A DNA stretch of 64,000 bases, from the NCBI RefSeq assembly GCF_036850765.1, contig NC_089490.1, positions 280,254,482-280,318,481 on the forward strand, in the 5' to 3' direction. The notes under the pieces are model-generated. The model searched no databases. It saw nothing but the letters and a program-made list of their open reading frames with translations, and was not told the DNA's origin. Below, in pieces: positions 34,446 through 45,727 of the stretch. Position 1 is the stretch's first letter, and the number at the start of each line of letters is the position of its first letter. Position numbers and translations under genes: made by a program. Source of the DNA: Saccopteryx bilineata (taxonomy: Eukaryota; Chordata; Mammalia; Chiroptera; Emballonuridae).

Positions 34446-36375
34446 ATAGAAAACTGAGTTAGTGCTAACTTTTAAAAGTAAAGCAAAACAATTGATGGTT
34501 TACATGTAAACACATGTTTTATTTTTCATTTCACTGACTTGCCTTAGGTTTAGCTAATGAAGGACAGAGGTAGGCTTTGCTAACACTAGCACCTTCTTCT
34601 CATTGGTACATATTGCTTAATGAGGAATATGCAGGTGTTAAATGAGCAGCAATATAGAGACCTTTTCCTGCTGTGTTTCCTTAATTAGGGTTGGTACATC
34701 CAGATGTTGTCTGCTGGTAGGTAAGAAGCTTTACATAATAGAGAGGAAGAACAAAAATTTTATAGCATTTCTTAATTGATGTATTTAATTTAAACCACTT
34801 CCTCCCAACCTCACTGTTATACAGAATGTTATGTTCAGTATTTTGCCAAATTGAAAACTCTATAACCCAATCATTTTGTGTAAACCCACAGGAAAATTTA
34901 TTAGTCTACAAACCAGCTCATCATCCACTGTACCAATGGATGTTTGAAAGAAGCCTCATAAAAATTAAGGGTTAAGGTTGTATATTAGACAGGCCAAATA
35001 AATCAGGATGTAAGTAATTTTTTCTTCCTCAGAAAACATCAAAAGTTAGTGAGAAATGACAGTCTAGATTAAAAATGTAAGGATGTAGAGATCTTACAAA
35101 GTAATGGCTATAAACTATCATGTCTTAACATCATCTTTTTAGTCTTAGGAGTTTCTGTGATCCCATGATACAAGGAAATGGACCACATAACTTTTAATTA
35201 AATCACCTATTTTATCACACAGTATATATTTTGAGCATAGTATTATCACCAATCTATTTTAATAGTTATATTCATATAATTCTTAGAATTCAAATATATA
35301 TATAGGTTTCATATTTTATTACTACCTTTAGACTTTCAAAAGATGAATTTACATAAATTTTCAAGCAGGCAAGAGCTGTGGATTTCCAGGGATTTGTAGA
35401 ATGATTATTTCAGTGGATTTTATGGTCATGAAAAAAGGAAGTGATGTGTAGAGTTACCAAAATGTACCAATTTAGAGCTCACAGAAAACCATGCAATCTA
35501 TGATACATAGCTATCATATTAGTTTCCATGCAATTTACTAATTCTTTCTAGAACCATTCAGCTGCCTGTGTGACACAGCCATTGGCTTTATCTTTAAGTC
35601 ATTGAAATGATCCAGACTTTTACTATGCAATGCATAACTCCATTTAATAATTATGCATTGAGAAGTGATTATGCAATTTAGCAATTATGTAAATTAAGCT
35701 ATCTTAATGATAAGACAGGTGATAAATGATTTTGGGTGACAGAGTCATTATATTACTGCCTAGTTTATAACTGCCTGCAGACAGGCACAAATTTTCAATA
35801 TGATACTCATCAGCTTCTTTTTTAAGCAATGAAACTTGCAATAAACTTCTGCAGTTCATTAGACATAAATTGAAACCTACATGAAAATGTAGATACAATC
35901 GGATTCTCAAAAGAAGCTTGTATTCTCTTTTATTAATTGTGAGAGAGATTCTTTGATCCAACATTTCATTTATTTGATAGGTTATAGTGATATCAATGGG
36001 CCTAGGATAGCCTTTCTGCTGCTTGGTGAAAACATCTCTACTCTCCATTTGAAGTATAAGTCCTGGAAGTAGTGAATACATTGACAGATTTACGAGATTA
36101 TTACTCCCCAATTACCAAATCAGAATTCTCTTCTGCTTCATACTTACGAGGAGTATTAATTCAGTCAGAATATCCTAGGCTAAAGGAGGGAAACTATGTT
36201 TGAAATTGCTACATATAATATTAATTAACTACACAATATGGCTATAGGCACATAAAATTATGTTTAAAGAACAATGTAGTTAGGTAAGTATGTTGTGTCC
36301 AAACAAGAATTTGAAAAAATACACCAACTCTTTCACATCACCAATGTGGACTGTATATCTTTACTCAAAATCTAT
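34446..36375. other. Unassigned AT-rich stretch
   Basis: A minus frame at 35704-36111 has no recognisable motif. No repeat family recognised in nearly 2 kb. Confidence 0.35.
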
Positions 36376-36390
36376 GTAGTAGCTATTCTT

Positions 36391-36777
36391 TTGTTTTTTC
36401 TTTTTCTTTTTTTTTGGTATCTTTCCGAAGCTGGAAACGGGGAAGCAGTCAGACAGACTCCCGCATGCGCCCGACCGGGATCCACCCGGCATGCCCACCA
36501 TGGGGCGACGCTCTGCCCATCCGGGGCACTGCTCTGTTGCAGCCAGAGCCACTCTAGCACCTGAGGCAGAAGCCATGGAGCCATCCCCAGCACCCGGGCC
36601 ATCTTTGCTCCAATGGAGCCTCGGCTGCGGGAGGGGAAGAGAGAGACAGAGAGGAAGGAGAGGGGAAGGGGTGGAGAAGCAGATGGGTGCTTCTTCTGTG
36701 TGGCCTGGCCGGGAATCGAACCCGGAACTTCCACACGCCAGGCCGACGCTCTACCACCGAGCCAACCGGCCAGGGCT
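36391..36777 (-). mobile_element. SINE-L copy
   Basis: Complete long SINE in reverse. Target duplication gtagtagc(t/g)attctt at 36376-36390 and 36778-36792, one mismatch. The CTCF-like box is altered to ccaccatggggcg. Long frames on both strands across it are SINE by-products. Confidence 0.95.
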
Positions 36778-36893
36778 GTAGTAGCGATTCTTACATGTTG
36801 AAATACCACAAAACCATTATTCTCTACACATACACATAGACAGTTCAAGTGACAAATTCTCTGAAAAGGTGTATTTTTTCAAAATTTTATTTA

Positions 36894-37276
36894 ATTAATT
36901 AATTATTTTTTAAAAAAATTTTCTGATGCTGGAAATGGGGAGAGACAGTCAGACAGACTCCCGCATGTGCCCGACCGGGATCCACCCAGCACGCCCACCA
37001 GGGGGCGATGCTCTGCCCCTCGGGGCGTGGCTCTGTTGCGACCAGAGCCACTCCAGGGCCTGGGACAGAGGCCAAGGAGCAATCCCCAGCGCCTGGGCCA
37101 TCCTTGCTCCAATGGAGCCTCGGCTGCGGGAGGGAAAGAGAGAGACAGAGAGGAAGGAGAGGGGGAGGGGTGGAGAAGCAGATGGGCACTTCTCCTGTGT
37201 GCCCTGGCCGGGAATTGAACCCGGGACTTCTGCACGCCAGGCCGATGCTCTACCACTGAGCCAACCAGCCAGGGCC
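36894..37276 (-). mobile_element. SINE-L inserted at the L1-B 3' tail
   Basis: Complete long SINE in reverse with target duplication tcaaaattttattta at 36879-36893 and 37277-37291. The target looks like the A/T-rich end of the adjacent L1-B. It has an intact CTCF-like box. Confidence 0.95.
36995..37007 (+). promoter_or_regulatory. CTCF-core-like motif in SINE-L
   Basis: Reads ccaccagggggcg and fits CCASYAGRKGGC. Confidence 0.45.
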
Positions 37277-37291
37277 TCAAAATTTTATTTA

Positions 37292-40200
37292 AAAAATTAA
37301 ATTTAATGGGCTGACATTGATCATTGATCAGTAAAAGTACATGGGTTTCAGGTAAACATTCCTACAGCATTTGAACAATTGATTATGTTGTATAACCATC
37401 ACCCTAAGTCAAATAATTTTCTGTCATCGTATATTTGTCTCTCTTTACTCCTTTCCCCCATTCCCTTCTCCACAACAACCTCCCCCTGGTAAATGCTTCA
37501 CTTTTACCTATGTCCATGAGTCTTATTTTTATATCTCACTTATGTGTGAAATTATATAGTTATTAGCTTTTCTCATTTACTTGTTTCACTCAGTATAATA
37601 TTCTCAAGGTCCATCCATCTTGTTGTAAATGGCAATTTGTCATTATTCTTTATGACTGAGTAGTATCCCATTGTATATATGTCCACAGCTTATTTATCCA
37701 ATCCTCTATTAAAGGACACTTCGGTTTTTTCCCCTGTATTGGCCACTATGAGTAATGCTGCAATAAACATGAGGTGCATGAGTCTTTGCATACCAATGTT
37801 TTCAAGTTTTTGGGTAGATACCCAGTAGAGAGACTGCTGGATCATATGATAGCTTTATTCTTAAGTTTTTTGAGGAACCACCATGCTTTCTTCCATAATG
37901 GTTTGTACAAGTTTACATTTCCACCAGCAGTGAATGAGGGTTCCTTCTTCTCCACAGCCTTTTCAACACTTGTTATTACCTGTCTTGTTGATAACAGCCA
38001 ATTTAACAGGTGTGAGGTTACTCATTCTAGTTTTGATTTTCATTTCTCTAATAGCTAGTGAAGATAAGCATCTTTTCATTTATTTGTTGGCCTTTTGTAT
38101 GCCTTTTTGGGAGAAGTGTTTGCTTAGGTCCTCTCCCCCATTTTTAATTGGATTATTTGCTTGATTGTGAGTTCTTTAAATGTTTTGAATATTAACCCCT
38201 TATTAGGCTGTTGTTTGGAAATTTCTCATTTAGTTGGCTGTCTTTTTGTTTTGTTGTTGGTTTCTTTTGCTGTGCAGAAGCTTTTTAGTTTAATATAGTC
38301 TCATTTATTTATTGTTGCCTTTACTTCCCTTGCCTTTGGGGTCAAATTCATAAATTGTTCTCTAGGGCCAAGATTCATAAATTTACTATCTGTTTTCTTC
38401 AATGTAATTTGTTGTTTCAGATCTTATATTTAGGTCTTAGATTCATTTTTAATTACTTTTTGTACAAGGGGACTTTTGTCAAGTTTCATTCCTTTGCATG
38501 TGGTTTTCCAATTTTCCCAGCACCATTTATTGAAGAGGCTTTCTTTTCTCCATTGTGTGTTTTGGCTCCTTTGTTGAAGATTATTTGTCCATATACATAC
38601 TTTTTTCCCCCTGGGCTCTCGATTCTGTTACTTTGGTCTTTATTTTTACTTTTCTGCAAATTCCATGCTGTTTTAATTATTGTGGCTCTGTAGTATAAAA
38701 TGAAGTCAGGTAACTGTGATACCTCATTATGTTTTTCCCCAGATTGCTTTGCCTACTTGGGGTTTTTAATGGTTCCATTCGAACTTGGTGATATTTTGTT
38801 CTATTTCTTTTATAAATGACTTTGGGATTTTAATGGGAATTGCATTAAATTTGTATATTGCTTTGGGTAATAGGGACATTTTAACTATGTGGATTCTTCC
38901 AATCCATGAACATGGAATATTTTTCCATTTCATTGTGTCTTTTTCAATTTCTTTCAATAATGCTTTGTAGTTTTTAGTATATAGGTCCTTTACATCCTTT
39001 ATTGTTTATTCCTAGGTTTTTTTGTTGCTGTTGTTGTTGCAGTTGTAAAAAGAATTGTCTTTTGAGTTTATTTTCTGAAGTTTCATTGTTGGCATATAAA
39101 AATGCTGTAGACTTTTGTATACTGATTTTGTATCCTGCTTACAAAAGGCTTATTGTTTCTAATAACTTTTTGGTGGAGTCTTTGGGGTCTTCTATATACA
39201 ACATTATTCCATCTGCAAAAAGTGATACCTTTACTTCTTCTTTCCTGATATTAATGTCTTTTATTTCTTTCTCTTGCCTGATCACTCTGGCTAAAACTTC
39301 CAGAACTATGTTGAATAAGAGTGGAGAGAGTGAATTACGTTGTCTTGTTTCTGATTTTAGAGGAAAAGCCTTCATTTTTTCCCACCATCTAGTATTTTAG
39401 CTAATGGTTTGTCACATATGGTCTTTATTATATTGAAGTACTTTCCTTTGATACCCATTTTATTGAGTGTTTTAAACATAAACGAATGTTGTATTTTATC
39501 AAATGCCATTTCTCTATCTATTGATAATATCATATGATTTTTATCCTTTATTTTGTTGATGTGGTGTATTATGTTGATCAATTTACATATGTTGAACAAT
39601 CCTTGTGTTCCTGGAGTAAATACATCACTTGATTGTGATGTATTATTTTTTAGCATATTATTGTATTTAATTTGTTAGTATTTTGTTTAAGAATTTTGCA
39701 TCTGTGTTCATTAGAGCTATTGGTTTGTAGTTTTTTTGTATTTATGTGTGTTGTCCTTGCCAGGTATTGGTATCAGAGTTATGTTGTCCTCATAAAATGT
39801 GTTAGGGAGTATTACTTCTTCTTATATATATTTTTGGAATACTTTGAGAAGGATAGGCACCAAATCTTTGAATGTTTGGTAGAATTTACTAGTGTAGCCA
39901 TCTGATCCTGGATTTCGTTTTGAGGGAGGTTTTAATAGTTGTTTCTATTTCCTCCCTGCTTATGGGTCTATTTAGATTTTCCACTTTTTTTGACTCAGTC
40001 TAGGAAGATTATATAGTTTTAAGAAATTACCCATTTCTTCTAGATTGTTAAATTTGGTGGCATATAATCTTTCATAGTATTCTACTATGATCCTCTCTGT
40101 ATCTATGATGTCTGTGGAAATTTTTATTCTTGCAATTTGGATTTTGTTTATATGAGCCCTTTCTCCTTTGTGAGTCTAGCCAGAAATTTTTTAATTTTAT

Positions 40201-40320
40201 TAAATTTTTTCAAAGTACCATCTCTTTTTATATTAATTTTTCTATAGTTTTTTGTTCTCTATTTCATTTTTCTGCTGTAATTTTTTAATATTTCCTTTCT
40301 TCTGCTGATCTTGGGTTGCC
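37292..40320 (-). mobile_element. L1-B, 3' half (3' UTR and most of ORF2)
   Basis: Starts at the L1 3' end (ttaatgggctgacattgatc) and proceeds through the ORF2 C-terminus, thumb and reverse transcriptase, all on the minus strand. The frame at 38766-38957 includes [20 protein letters not shown], a typical L1 ORF2 region after the polymerase domain. It stops at 40320 with 'gatcttgggttgcc', where L1-A has inserted, and continues at about 44990 with 'cttttattcttctttttcta'. Joined in thought, these give one L1 of about 5 kb. Confidence 0.9.
39139..39656 (-). pseudogene. L1-B ORF2 reverse transcriptase domain, broken
   Basis: Two overlapping frames (39372-39656, then 39139-39375) give the RT core. 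The first has [14 protein letters not shown] (motif A region). The second has [18 protein letters not shown] and [10 protein letters not shown], where the catalytic FADD has become FADG. A frameshift separates the two parts. The loss of the second Asp and the frameshift mean no activity. Confidence 0.9.
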
Positions 40321-40504
40321 TTTTTTTTTTTTTTTTTTGCAACAGAAATTTATTTTCTTACAGTTCTCAATGCTGGAAGTGCAAAATCAAGGCGTCAACA
40401 GGTTTCGTTTCTCTTGAGGCCTCTTTAGATTGTAGGCAGTGGCCATCCCCATCTCTTCACAAAGCCTTTTCCCTGTGTGCACATATCTCTAGTGTCTCTT
40501 CTTC
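40321..40504 (-). mobile_element. MaLR-LTR end with poly(A), carried as L1-A 3' transduction
   Basis: Poly(T) of 18 at 40321-40338 is the poly(A) of a minus-strand RNA. Ten bases inside lies tttatt (AATAAA, 40349-40354). Next is the 3' part of a MaLR-type LTR (plus strand: cttacagttctcaatgctgg, aaaatcaaggcgtcaacagg). It lies between L1-A's own A-rich 3' end (from 40505) and the L1-B target. The simplest reading is L1-A read-through into a downstream LTR, with polyadenylation at the LTR signal. Confidence 0.6.
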
Positions 40505-41826
40505 TATTTTTTTATTTTTATTGTTTTTAATTTATTGTGTTTACATAGATTCACGTGTCCCACCAAATACATCCCCACACCCCTGTGTTCCCCTCCACAC
40601 CCCCCTTGCTCCCTTTCCCTAACACTCTCCCCCCTTCTCTCCAAAATTTGTTTTCCTGTTCTCTATAATGCTGTGTTATGTATATATAATTTCACCAATC
40701 TCTTTCCCTTTCTGATCCCATCCTCTCATCCCCTTTCCCTCTGTCTGCTTTCCCTCTGGCCCCTTTGATCCTGCCTTTGCCTCCATTCTGCTCCTCAGTT
40801 CACATTGTTCATTAGATTCCCCCAATGAGTGAGGTCATATGATATTCTTCTTTCTCTGACTGGCTTATTTCACTTAGCATAATAGTTTCTAGGTCCATCC
40901 AAGTTGCCACAAAAGGTAAGGTTTCCTTCTTTTTTATGGCTGCGTAGTATTCCATTGTGTTTATGTACCACAGCTTTTTAATCCACTAGTGCACTGACAG
41001 ACACTTGGACTGTTTCCAAATCTTGGCTATTGTAAACAATTTTGTTAATTTTCTTTCTTGAGGATCTATCCAGTAGATATTAGTGGAGTATTGAAATCCC
41101 CTACTATTATAATATTGCTGTTGATCTCGCCCTTTATGTACATCAAAATCTGCTTTATATATTTAGGCACTCCTATATTAGTCACATAGATATTTATAAT
41201 GGTTATATCTTACTGTTGGATTGCTCCCTTTATCATTATATAGTGACTTTCTTTATCCATTACTATAGCCTTTGTTTTAAAGTCTATTTTATCAGATATA
41301 AGTATTGCTACCCCAGCTTTTTTTTTCATTTCTATTTGCATGAAATCTTTTTTTCCATCCCTTTACTTTCATTCTATGTGTCTCTTTTGTTTTGAGGTGG
41401 CTCTGTTGTCAACAACATATGTACAGGTTCTGTTTTCTTATTCATGCAGCTACCCTATGTCTTTTGATTGGAGCATTAATCCATTAACATTTCTGGTTAT
41501 TATTGATATGTAGTTGTTTTTTGCCATTTTCTTCTTTAAATCTACATTCCTCTTTTTCTAGATTATTTTTTCCCTTTGTTCTATTTACAACAGGCCCCTT
41601 AACATTTCTTGCAGCATTGGTTTGGTTGTAATGAATTCTTTGAGGTTTTTTTTTTTTTGTCTGGGAAGCTTTTTATTTCTCTTTCAGTTTTAAATGATAG
41701 CCTTGCTGGGTAAAGAAGTTTTGGTTGTAGGCTCTTGTTTTACATTACTTTGAATATTTCTTGCCATTCCCTTCTGGTCTCAAGTATTTCTGTTGAAAAG
41801 TCAGATATCATCCTTATTGGGACTCC

Positions 41827-42093
41827 TTAGTAGGTGATTGACTGTTTTTCTCTTGCAGCTTTTAGTATTCTTTCTTTTTCACTTAGCTTTGGTATTTTAA
41901 TTATGATGTGTCTTAGTGTAGGACTCTTTGGGTTCCTCTTTAATGGGATTATCTGTGCTTCTTGAACTTGTGTGACTTTTCCCTTCATCAATTTAGGGAA
42001 GTTTTTAGCTATGATTTCTTCAATCAGATTCTCTATCTCTTGTTTTTTCTCTTCTTCAGGAACCCGTATTATGCAGATGTTGTTTCTCTTCAT
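41827..42093 (-). pseudogene. L1-A ORF1 fragment (RRM/C-terminal region)
   Basis: An 88-residue frame with VPEEEKKQEIENLIEEIIAK, then VTQVQEAQIIPLKRNP and RHIIIKIPKLSEKERILKAA, the usual L1 ORF1p RNA-binding region. A stop codon follows directly after ITY; the C-terminal domain continues out of frame or behind further stops. The N-terminal part is split by two SINEs. Confidence 0.9.
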
Positions 42094-42253
42094 GTTGTCA
42101 CAGAACTCTCTTAGAGTTTCCTTGGACTTTTTGATCCTCTTTTCTTTTTGCTGTTCTGCTTCTGTGCTTTTCCTTATCTTGTCCTCTATATCACTGATTT
42201 GATCCTCTGTTTATCCTGATTGCTTTTATTTCCTTCTATTGTAATCTTCATTT

Positions 42254-42541
42254 TTTTTTTCTGAAGCTGGAAACGGGGATAGACAGTCAGACAGACTCCC
42301 GCATGCGCCCACCCAGGATTCACCTGGCACGCCCACCAGGGGGCGATGCTCTGCCCACCAGGGGGCAATGCTCTGCCCCTCCGGGGCGTCGCTCTGTTGT
42401 GACCAGAGCCATTTTAGTGCCTGGGGCAGAGGCCAAGGAACCATCCCCAGCACCCGGGCCATCTTTACTTTAATGGAGCTTTGCTGCAGGAGGGGAAGAG
42501 AGAGACAGAGAGGAAGGAGAGAGGGATTACTGGCCAGGGCC
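42254..42541 (-). mobile_element. SINE-L lacking its pol III promoter region
   Basis: Target duplication tgtaatcttcattt at 42240-42253 and 42542-42555 is perfect. The GC-rich body and tail are normal, but the sequence goes from 'agagaggaaggagaga' to 'ggattactggccagggcc', dropping the tRNA-like head and both internal promoter boxes except the terminal 'ctggccagggcc'. Confidence 0.93.
42333..42367 (+). promoter_or_regulatory. Tandem CTCF-core-like motifs in SINE-L
   Basis: ccaccagggggcg at 42333-42345 and ccaccagggggca at 42355-42367, 22 bp apart. Both fit the 12-position core. Confidence 0.5.
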
Positions 42542-42713
42542 TGTAATCTTCATTTCTGATGATGTGTTTGTCATTTCTGTCGGATTCATTTTATTATTTC
42601 AATATCCTTTTTGATGCTTGCTGTCTCCTTGTTTAGGTGCTCATTATGTCCATCTATTGTTGCTCTAAGATCCTTGAAAATCCTAACAATCATTATATTA
42701 AAATCTGCATCGG

Positions 42714-43184
42714 GCCCTGGCCACTTGGCTCAGTGGTAGAGCGTCTGCCTGGTGTGCAGGAGTCCTGGGTTTGATTCCCAGCCAGGGCACACAGGATAAG
42801 CCCCCATCTGCTTCTCCACCCCTCCCCCTCTCCTTCCTCTCTGTCTCTCTCTTCCCTCCCACAGCCGAGGCTCCATTGGAACAAAGTTGGCCCGGGCACT
42901 GAGGATGGTTCTATGGCTTCTGCCTCAGGCACTAGAATGGCTCTGGTTGCAACAGAGCAACGCCCAAGAGGGGCAGAGCATTGCCCCCTGGTGGGCAGAG
43001 CATCGCCCCCTGGTGGGCGTGCCAGGTGATTCCCGGTCGGGTGCATGTGGGAGTCTGTCTGACTGGGCAGAGCATCGCCCCCTGGTGGGCATGCCAGGTG
43101 GATCCTGGTCAGGCGCATGCAGGAGTCTGTTTGACCGCCTCCCCGTTTCTAACTTTGGAAAGATACCAAAAAAAAAAAAAAAAT
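42714..43184 (+). mobile_element. SINE-L with a 72-bp internal tandem duplication
   Basis: Target duplication tctgcatcgg at 42704-42713 and 43185-43194. The head is complete (ggctcagtggtagagcg, gggtttgattcccagcc). In the body a 72-bp unit starting gggcagagcatcgccccctg (42993) is repeated at 43065 with about ten differences. This brings the number of CTCF-like boxes to three. Poly(A) tail at the right end. Confidence 0.95.
42982..43088 (-). promoter_or_regulatory. Three CTCF-core-like motifs in one SINE-L
   Basis: tgccccctggtgg at 42982-42994, cgccccctggtgg at 43004-43016 and 43076-43088. The third arose from the 72-bp duplication. Orientation is opposite to the pair at 42333-42367, about 600 bp to the left. 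Confidence 0.5.
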
Positions 43185-43349
43185 TCTGCATCGGTATCTT
43201 GGTTTTTCTATTTCATTGAGTTCTTTTCCTGGGGATTTCTCTTGTTGATTCATTTGAATGCATTTCTCTTTTTTCCCATTTTGCCTCTGTATAGACTGCT
43301 CCTTTGGTTATGTTGTTTGTGTAGCTAGCTGAGTATAGAGTTGGTGTTG

Positions 43350-44985
43350 TCTGTCTCCAGCTTTCAGTTGTGTTCTTTCTTCTTGGGTTGGCCTCAGCTG
43401 TTGCTTGTAATCAGCTGTGAGCTACTTGTCTGCTGCTACTGCTCTTTTTGCTATTTTTGTCGACATTTTCTATGCCTTAGGTGGGTCAGGTGTGAGGAAC
43501 CATTCCTTAAGATACCACTCTAGGGTTGTTAGGTCCTGAGCTAATGATCTCCATATATGGCCTATGGATGTACCAGACTTGGACCTCCCTGGCTAGAACC
43601 TGGTGCAGACCAGTGGTGGTCACTACTTATGACTGGCCCTTAGCAACCTTCTTGGAGCTATGGGTAATCTAGAATTGTGGCCCTGATGCAATTGCAAATA
43701 TCAGCAGCACTCCTAGGCTGGCTTTTATCTACTCTTAGCCACTGTGTGTGGCCTCTCTAGTCATGAGGTGTGGACTTTCCACCAGCCCCCACTGCCACTG
43801 CCTCCATTGGTACTCAAGCACCGGTGCAGGCTCATAGTCCACAGCTTGGGCTGTCCCACAGGTGCGTGAGATACCTTGCTGTGCTCCACCACTCTGTGGA
43901 TGCCTGGGACTCCCCACTAGGCTCTACCCCCATGGGCATGGGGGACTCCTCCTCTCGCCTGGCTCTGCCACCCACTGGCATGCAGGTTGCCTCTCTTGGC
44001 TCCACCCCTCGCTGCCACCTCATGGGCAATGCCTTGCCCCACCAGGCTTTGCCCTCCATGGGTGTGTGGGATGCCATGCCCTGCCAGGCTATGCCCCTTG
44101 TGGGTGCGCAGGACGCTCTCTGGGCTCTGTCCCTTGCCGCTGCAGCATTGGCTGCTGGACTTCATCCCCCGCTGCTGCTCGGGCCAAGCGAGCACAGCAG
44201 CCACTGCTCCATTTGGGCCCTCCTGCCCTTCGGAGGGTACTCAGCAGTTTTGGGGGGTGGTTCAGCCCTGACCTCAGCACCCAAAACCTGTGTCCCTGAT
44301 GTGCTCCCTGCTTCTAAATGTCTCTTTGCACTGACTGGAGCAGGAGAGCCTTTGGTGGGCAGGGTAATTGCTTCCCTTTGCTGGCTTGGTTCTCCTAGAA
44401 AAAATGGCCACTTTAGTTTTGGGGACTGTCCCAGTACAGGGGTGAAGGTGGCTGGCCCTCACAGTCTCTTCCTATGCTCCCTAGACTACACTTTCCTCTC
44501 GTAACTCCATTTCTCTTGATGCTCTTCTTTCCTGGAGTCCCAAATAAGTGGCTGTGAATGAGGTTTTCTGTGCAGCCTCTTTAAGATGGAGCCTGGGTCT
44601 GAGAGTTCTGTCTCACTCTCGCAAACAGTAACTGGGTTCTTCTTTCAGCTAAATACTGTCTATATGTCTCCTCTCGTCTCTGGGGCTCCAGGCTGGGATT
44701 CCAGTCCAGGGCTGAGGACCCACAACTCTCCAGGCAACCCACCTCATCATGAGAGACCCTCCATATTGCCTCTCACTCCTGGAAGCAGGGCAGCCCTTTC
44801 CACATCTCTGCTCTTCCTACCAGTCTCAGTGTGGTCATTTCGGTGATGCTTGGTTATAGATTTCTCTTAGTTTAGTCCAAAGTTGGTTTTTCAAGATAAT
44901 TGTTCCTAAATTAAGTTGTAATTCACTTTGGTTCTGGGAGCTGAGAATTGTAATGTCTGCCTACTCCATTGCCATTTTCTCTTCT
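43350..44985 (-). promoter_or_regulatory. L1-A 5' UTR (promoter region), GC-rich with ~40-bp repeats
   Basis: The end near 44970 has the L1 5' start signature (minus strand aaaatggcaatggagtaggc). Between about 43740 and 44500 it is the most GC-rich part of the window. Degenerate units starting ggctctacc, ggctctgcc, ggctccacc, ggctttgcc, ggctatgcc and ggctctgtc at 43920, 43961, 43998, 44045, 44087 and 44123 repeat about every 40 bp. A 244-residue frame on the plus strand (43770-44504) is antisense to this and has low-complexity composition. Confidence 0.7.
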
Positions 44986-45511
44986 CTACTTTTATTCTTC
45001 TTTTTCTAGTTCTTTCAGATGTGATGTTAGGTTATGTACTTGGAATCTTTCTTACTCCTTAATATAAGCCTGTTATATTAAAAACTTCCCTCTTATTACT
45101 ACTTTCGCTGCATCCCAGAAGTTGTGATTGTCAGTTTGTCATTCTTGTTTGTCTGTATATATGTTTTGATATCTGCTTTTCTTTCTTCTTTGACCCAATC
45201 ATTTTTTTAAAAGTAAACTGTTTGCTATCCAAAAATTTTGTGGGTTTCTTTACTTCTTATTTTCAGTTGAATTCTAATTTCAAGGCATTATGGTCAGAGA
45301 ATATGTTTGGTATAATTTTTTGAATTTGTTCAGGTTAGTTTTGTGGCTCAATGTATGGTTTATCCTTAAGAATGTTCCATGCATACTGAAAAAAATGTAT
45401 AATCTGATGTTCTGGGTTGAAATGTTCTGTAAATGTCTATTATGTCCATTTAGTCTAGTGTATCATTTAAGGCCAATATTTCTTTATTGATTTTCTGTTT
45501 GGATGATCTAT

Positions 45512-45727
45512 CTACACTTTCAATAGTATGCAGAGGTCTCTAAGAATGATTGTATTTTTGTTAATTTCTATTTTTAGGTCAGTTAGGTGAAGTGCTATAC
45601 ATTTTGATGCTCCTTGTTTTGGTGCATATATGTTAAGAAGTGTTATATCTTCTTGATACAGTGTCCTCTTTATTATTATGAAATGTCTATCTTTGTCTCT
45701 TGTTACTTTTTGTCTTGATATCAACAT
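45512..45727 (-). pseudogene. L1-B ORF2 endonuclease fragment
   Basis: The frame includes VTRDKDRHFIIIKRTL and QEDITLLNIYAPKQGASKCI, the conserved L1 endonuclease stretch (the NIYAP block). The following 'GDFN' catalytic region reads LRD and is altered. Non-functional. Confidence 0.88.

Larger units (their letters stand above)
40505..44985 (-). mobile_element. L1-A, full 5' end but ORF2 mostly deleted, inserted in L1-B
   Basis: Right to left: 5' UTR start (minus strand 'aaaatggcaatggagtaggc' near 44970), GC-rich 5' UTR, ORF1, ORF2 endonuclease region, then an abrupt jump at about 41042 to the last ~540 bp of L1 (ORF2 C-terminus and 3' UTR). Reverse transcriptase is missing. Two SINE-Ls are inserted in the ORF1 region. 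The insertion site in L1-B shows only a short ctttt overlap, no long target duplication. Confidence 0.85.

Noticed and set aside
43770..44504. A 244-residue open frame on the plus strand, the longest in the window
   Set aside because: It lies antisense to the GC-rich 5' UTR of L1-A, overlaps long frames in other phases on both strands, and is low-complexity (Gly/Ala/Pro/Cys). GC-rich DNA gives long chance frames.
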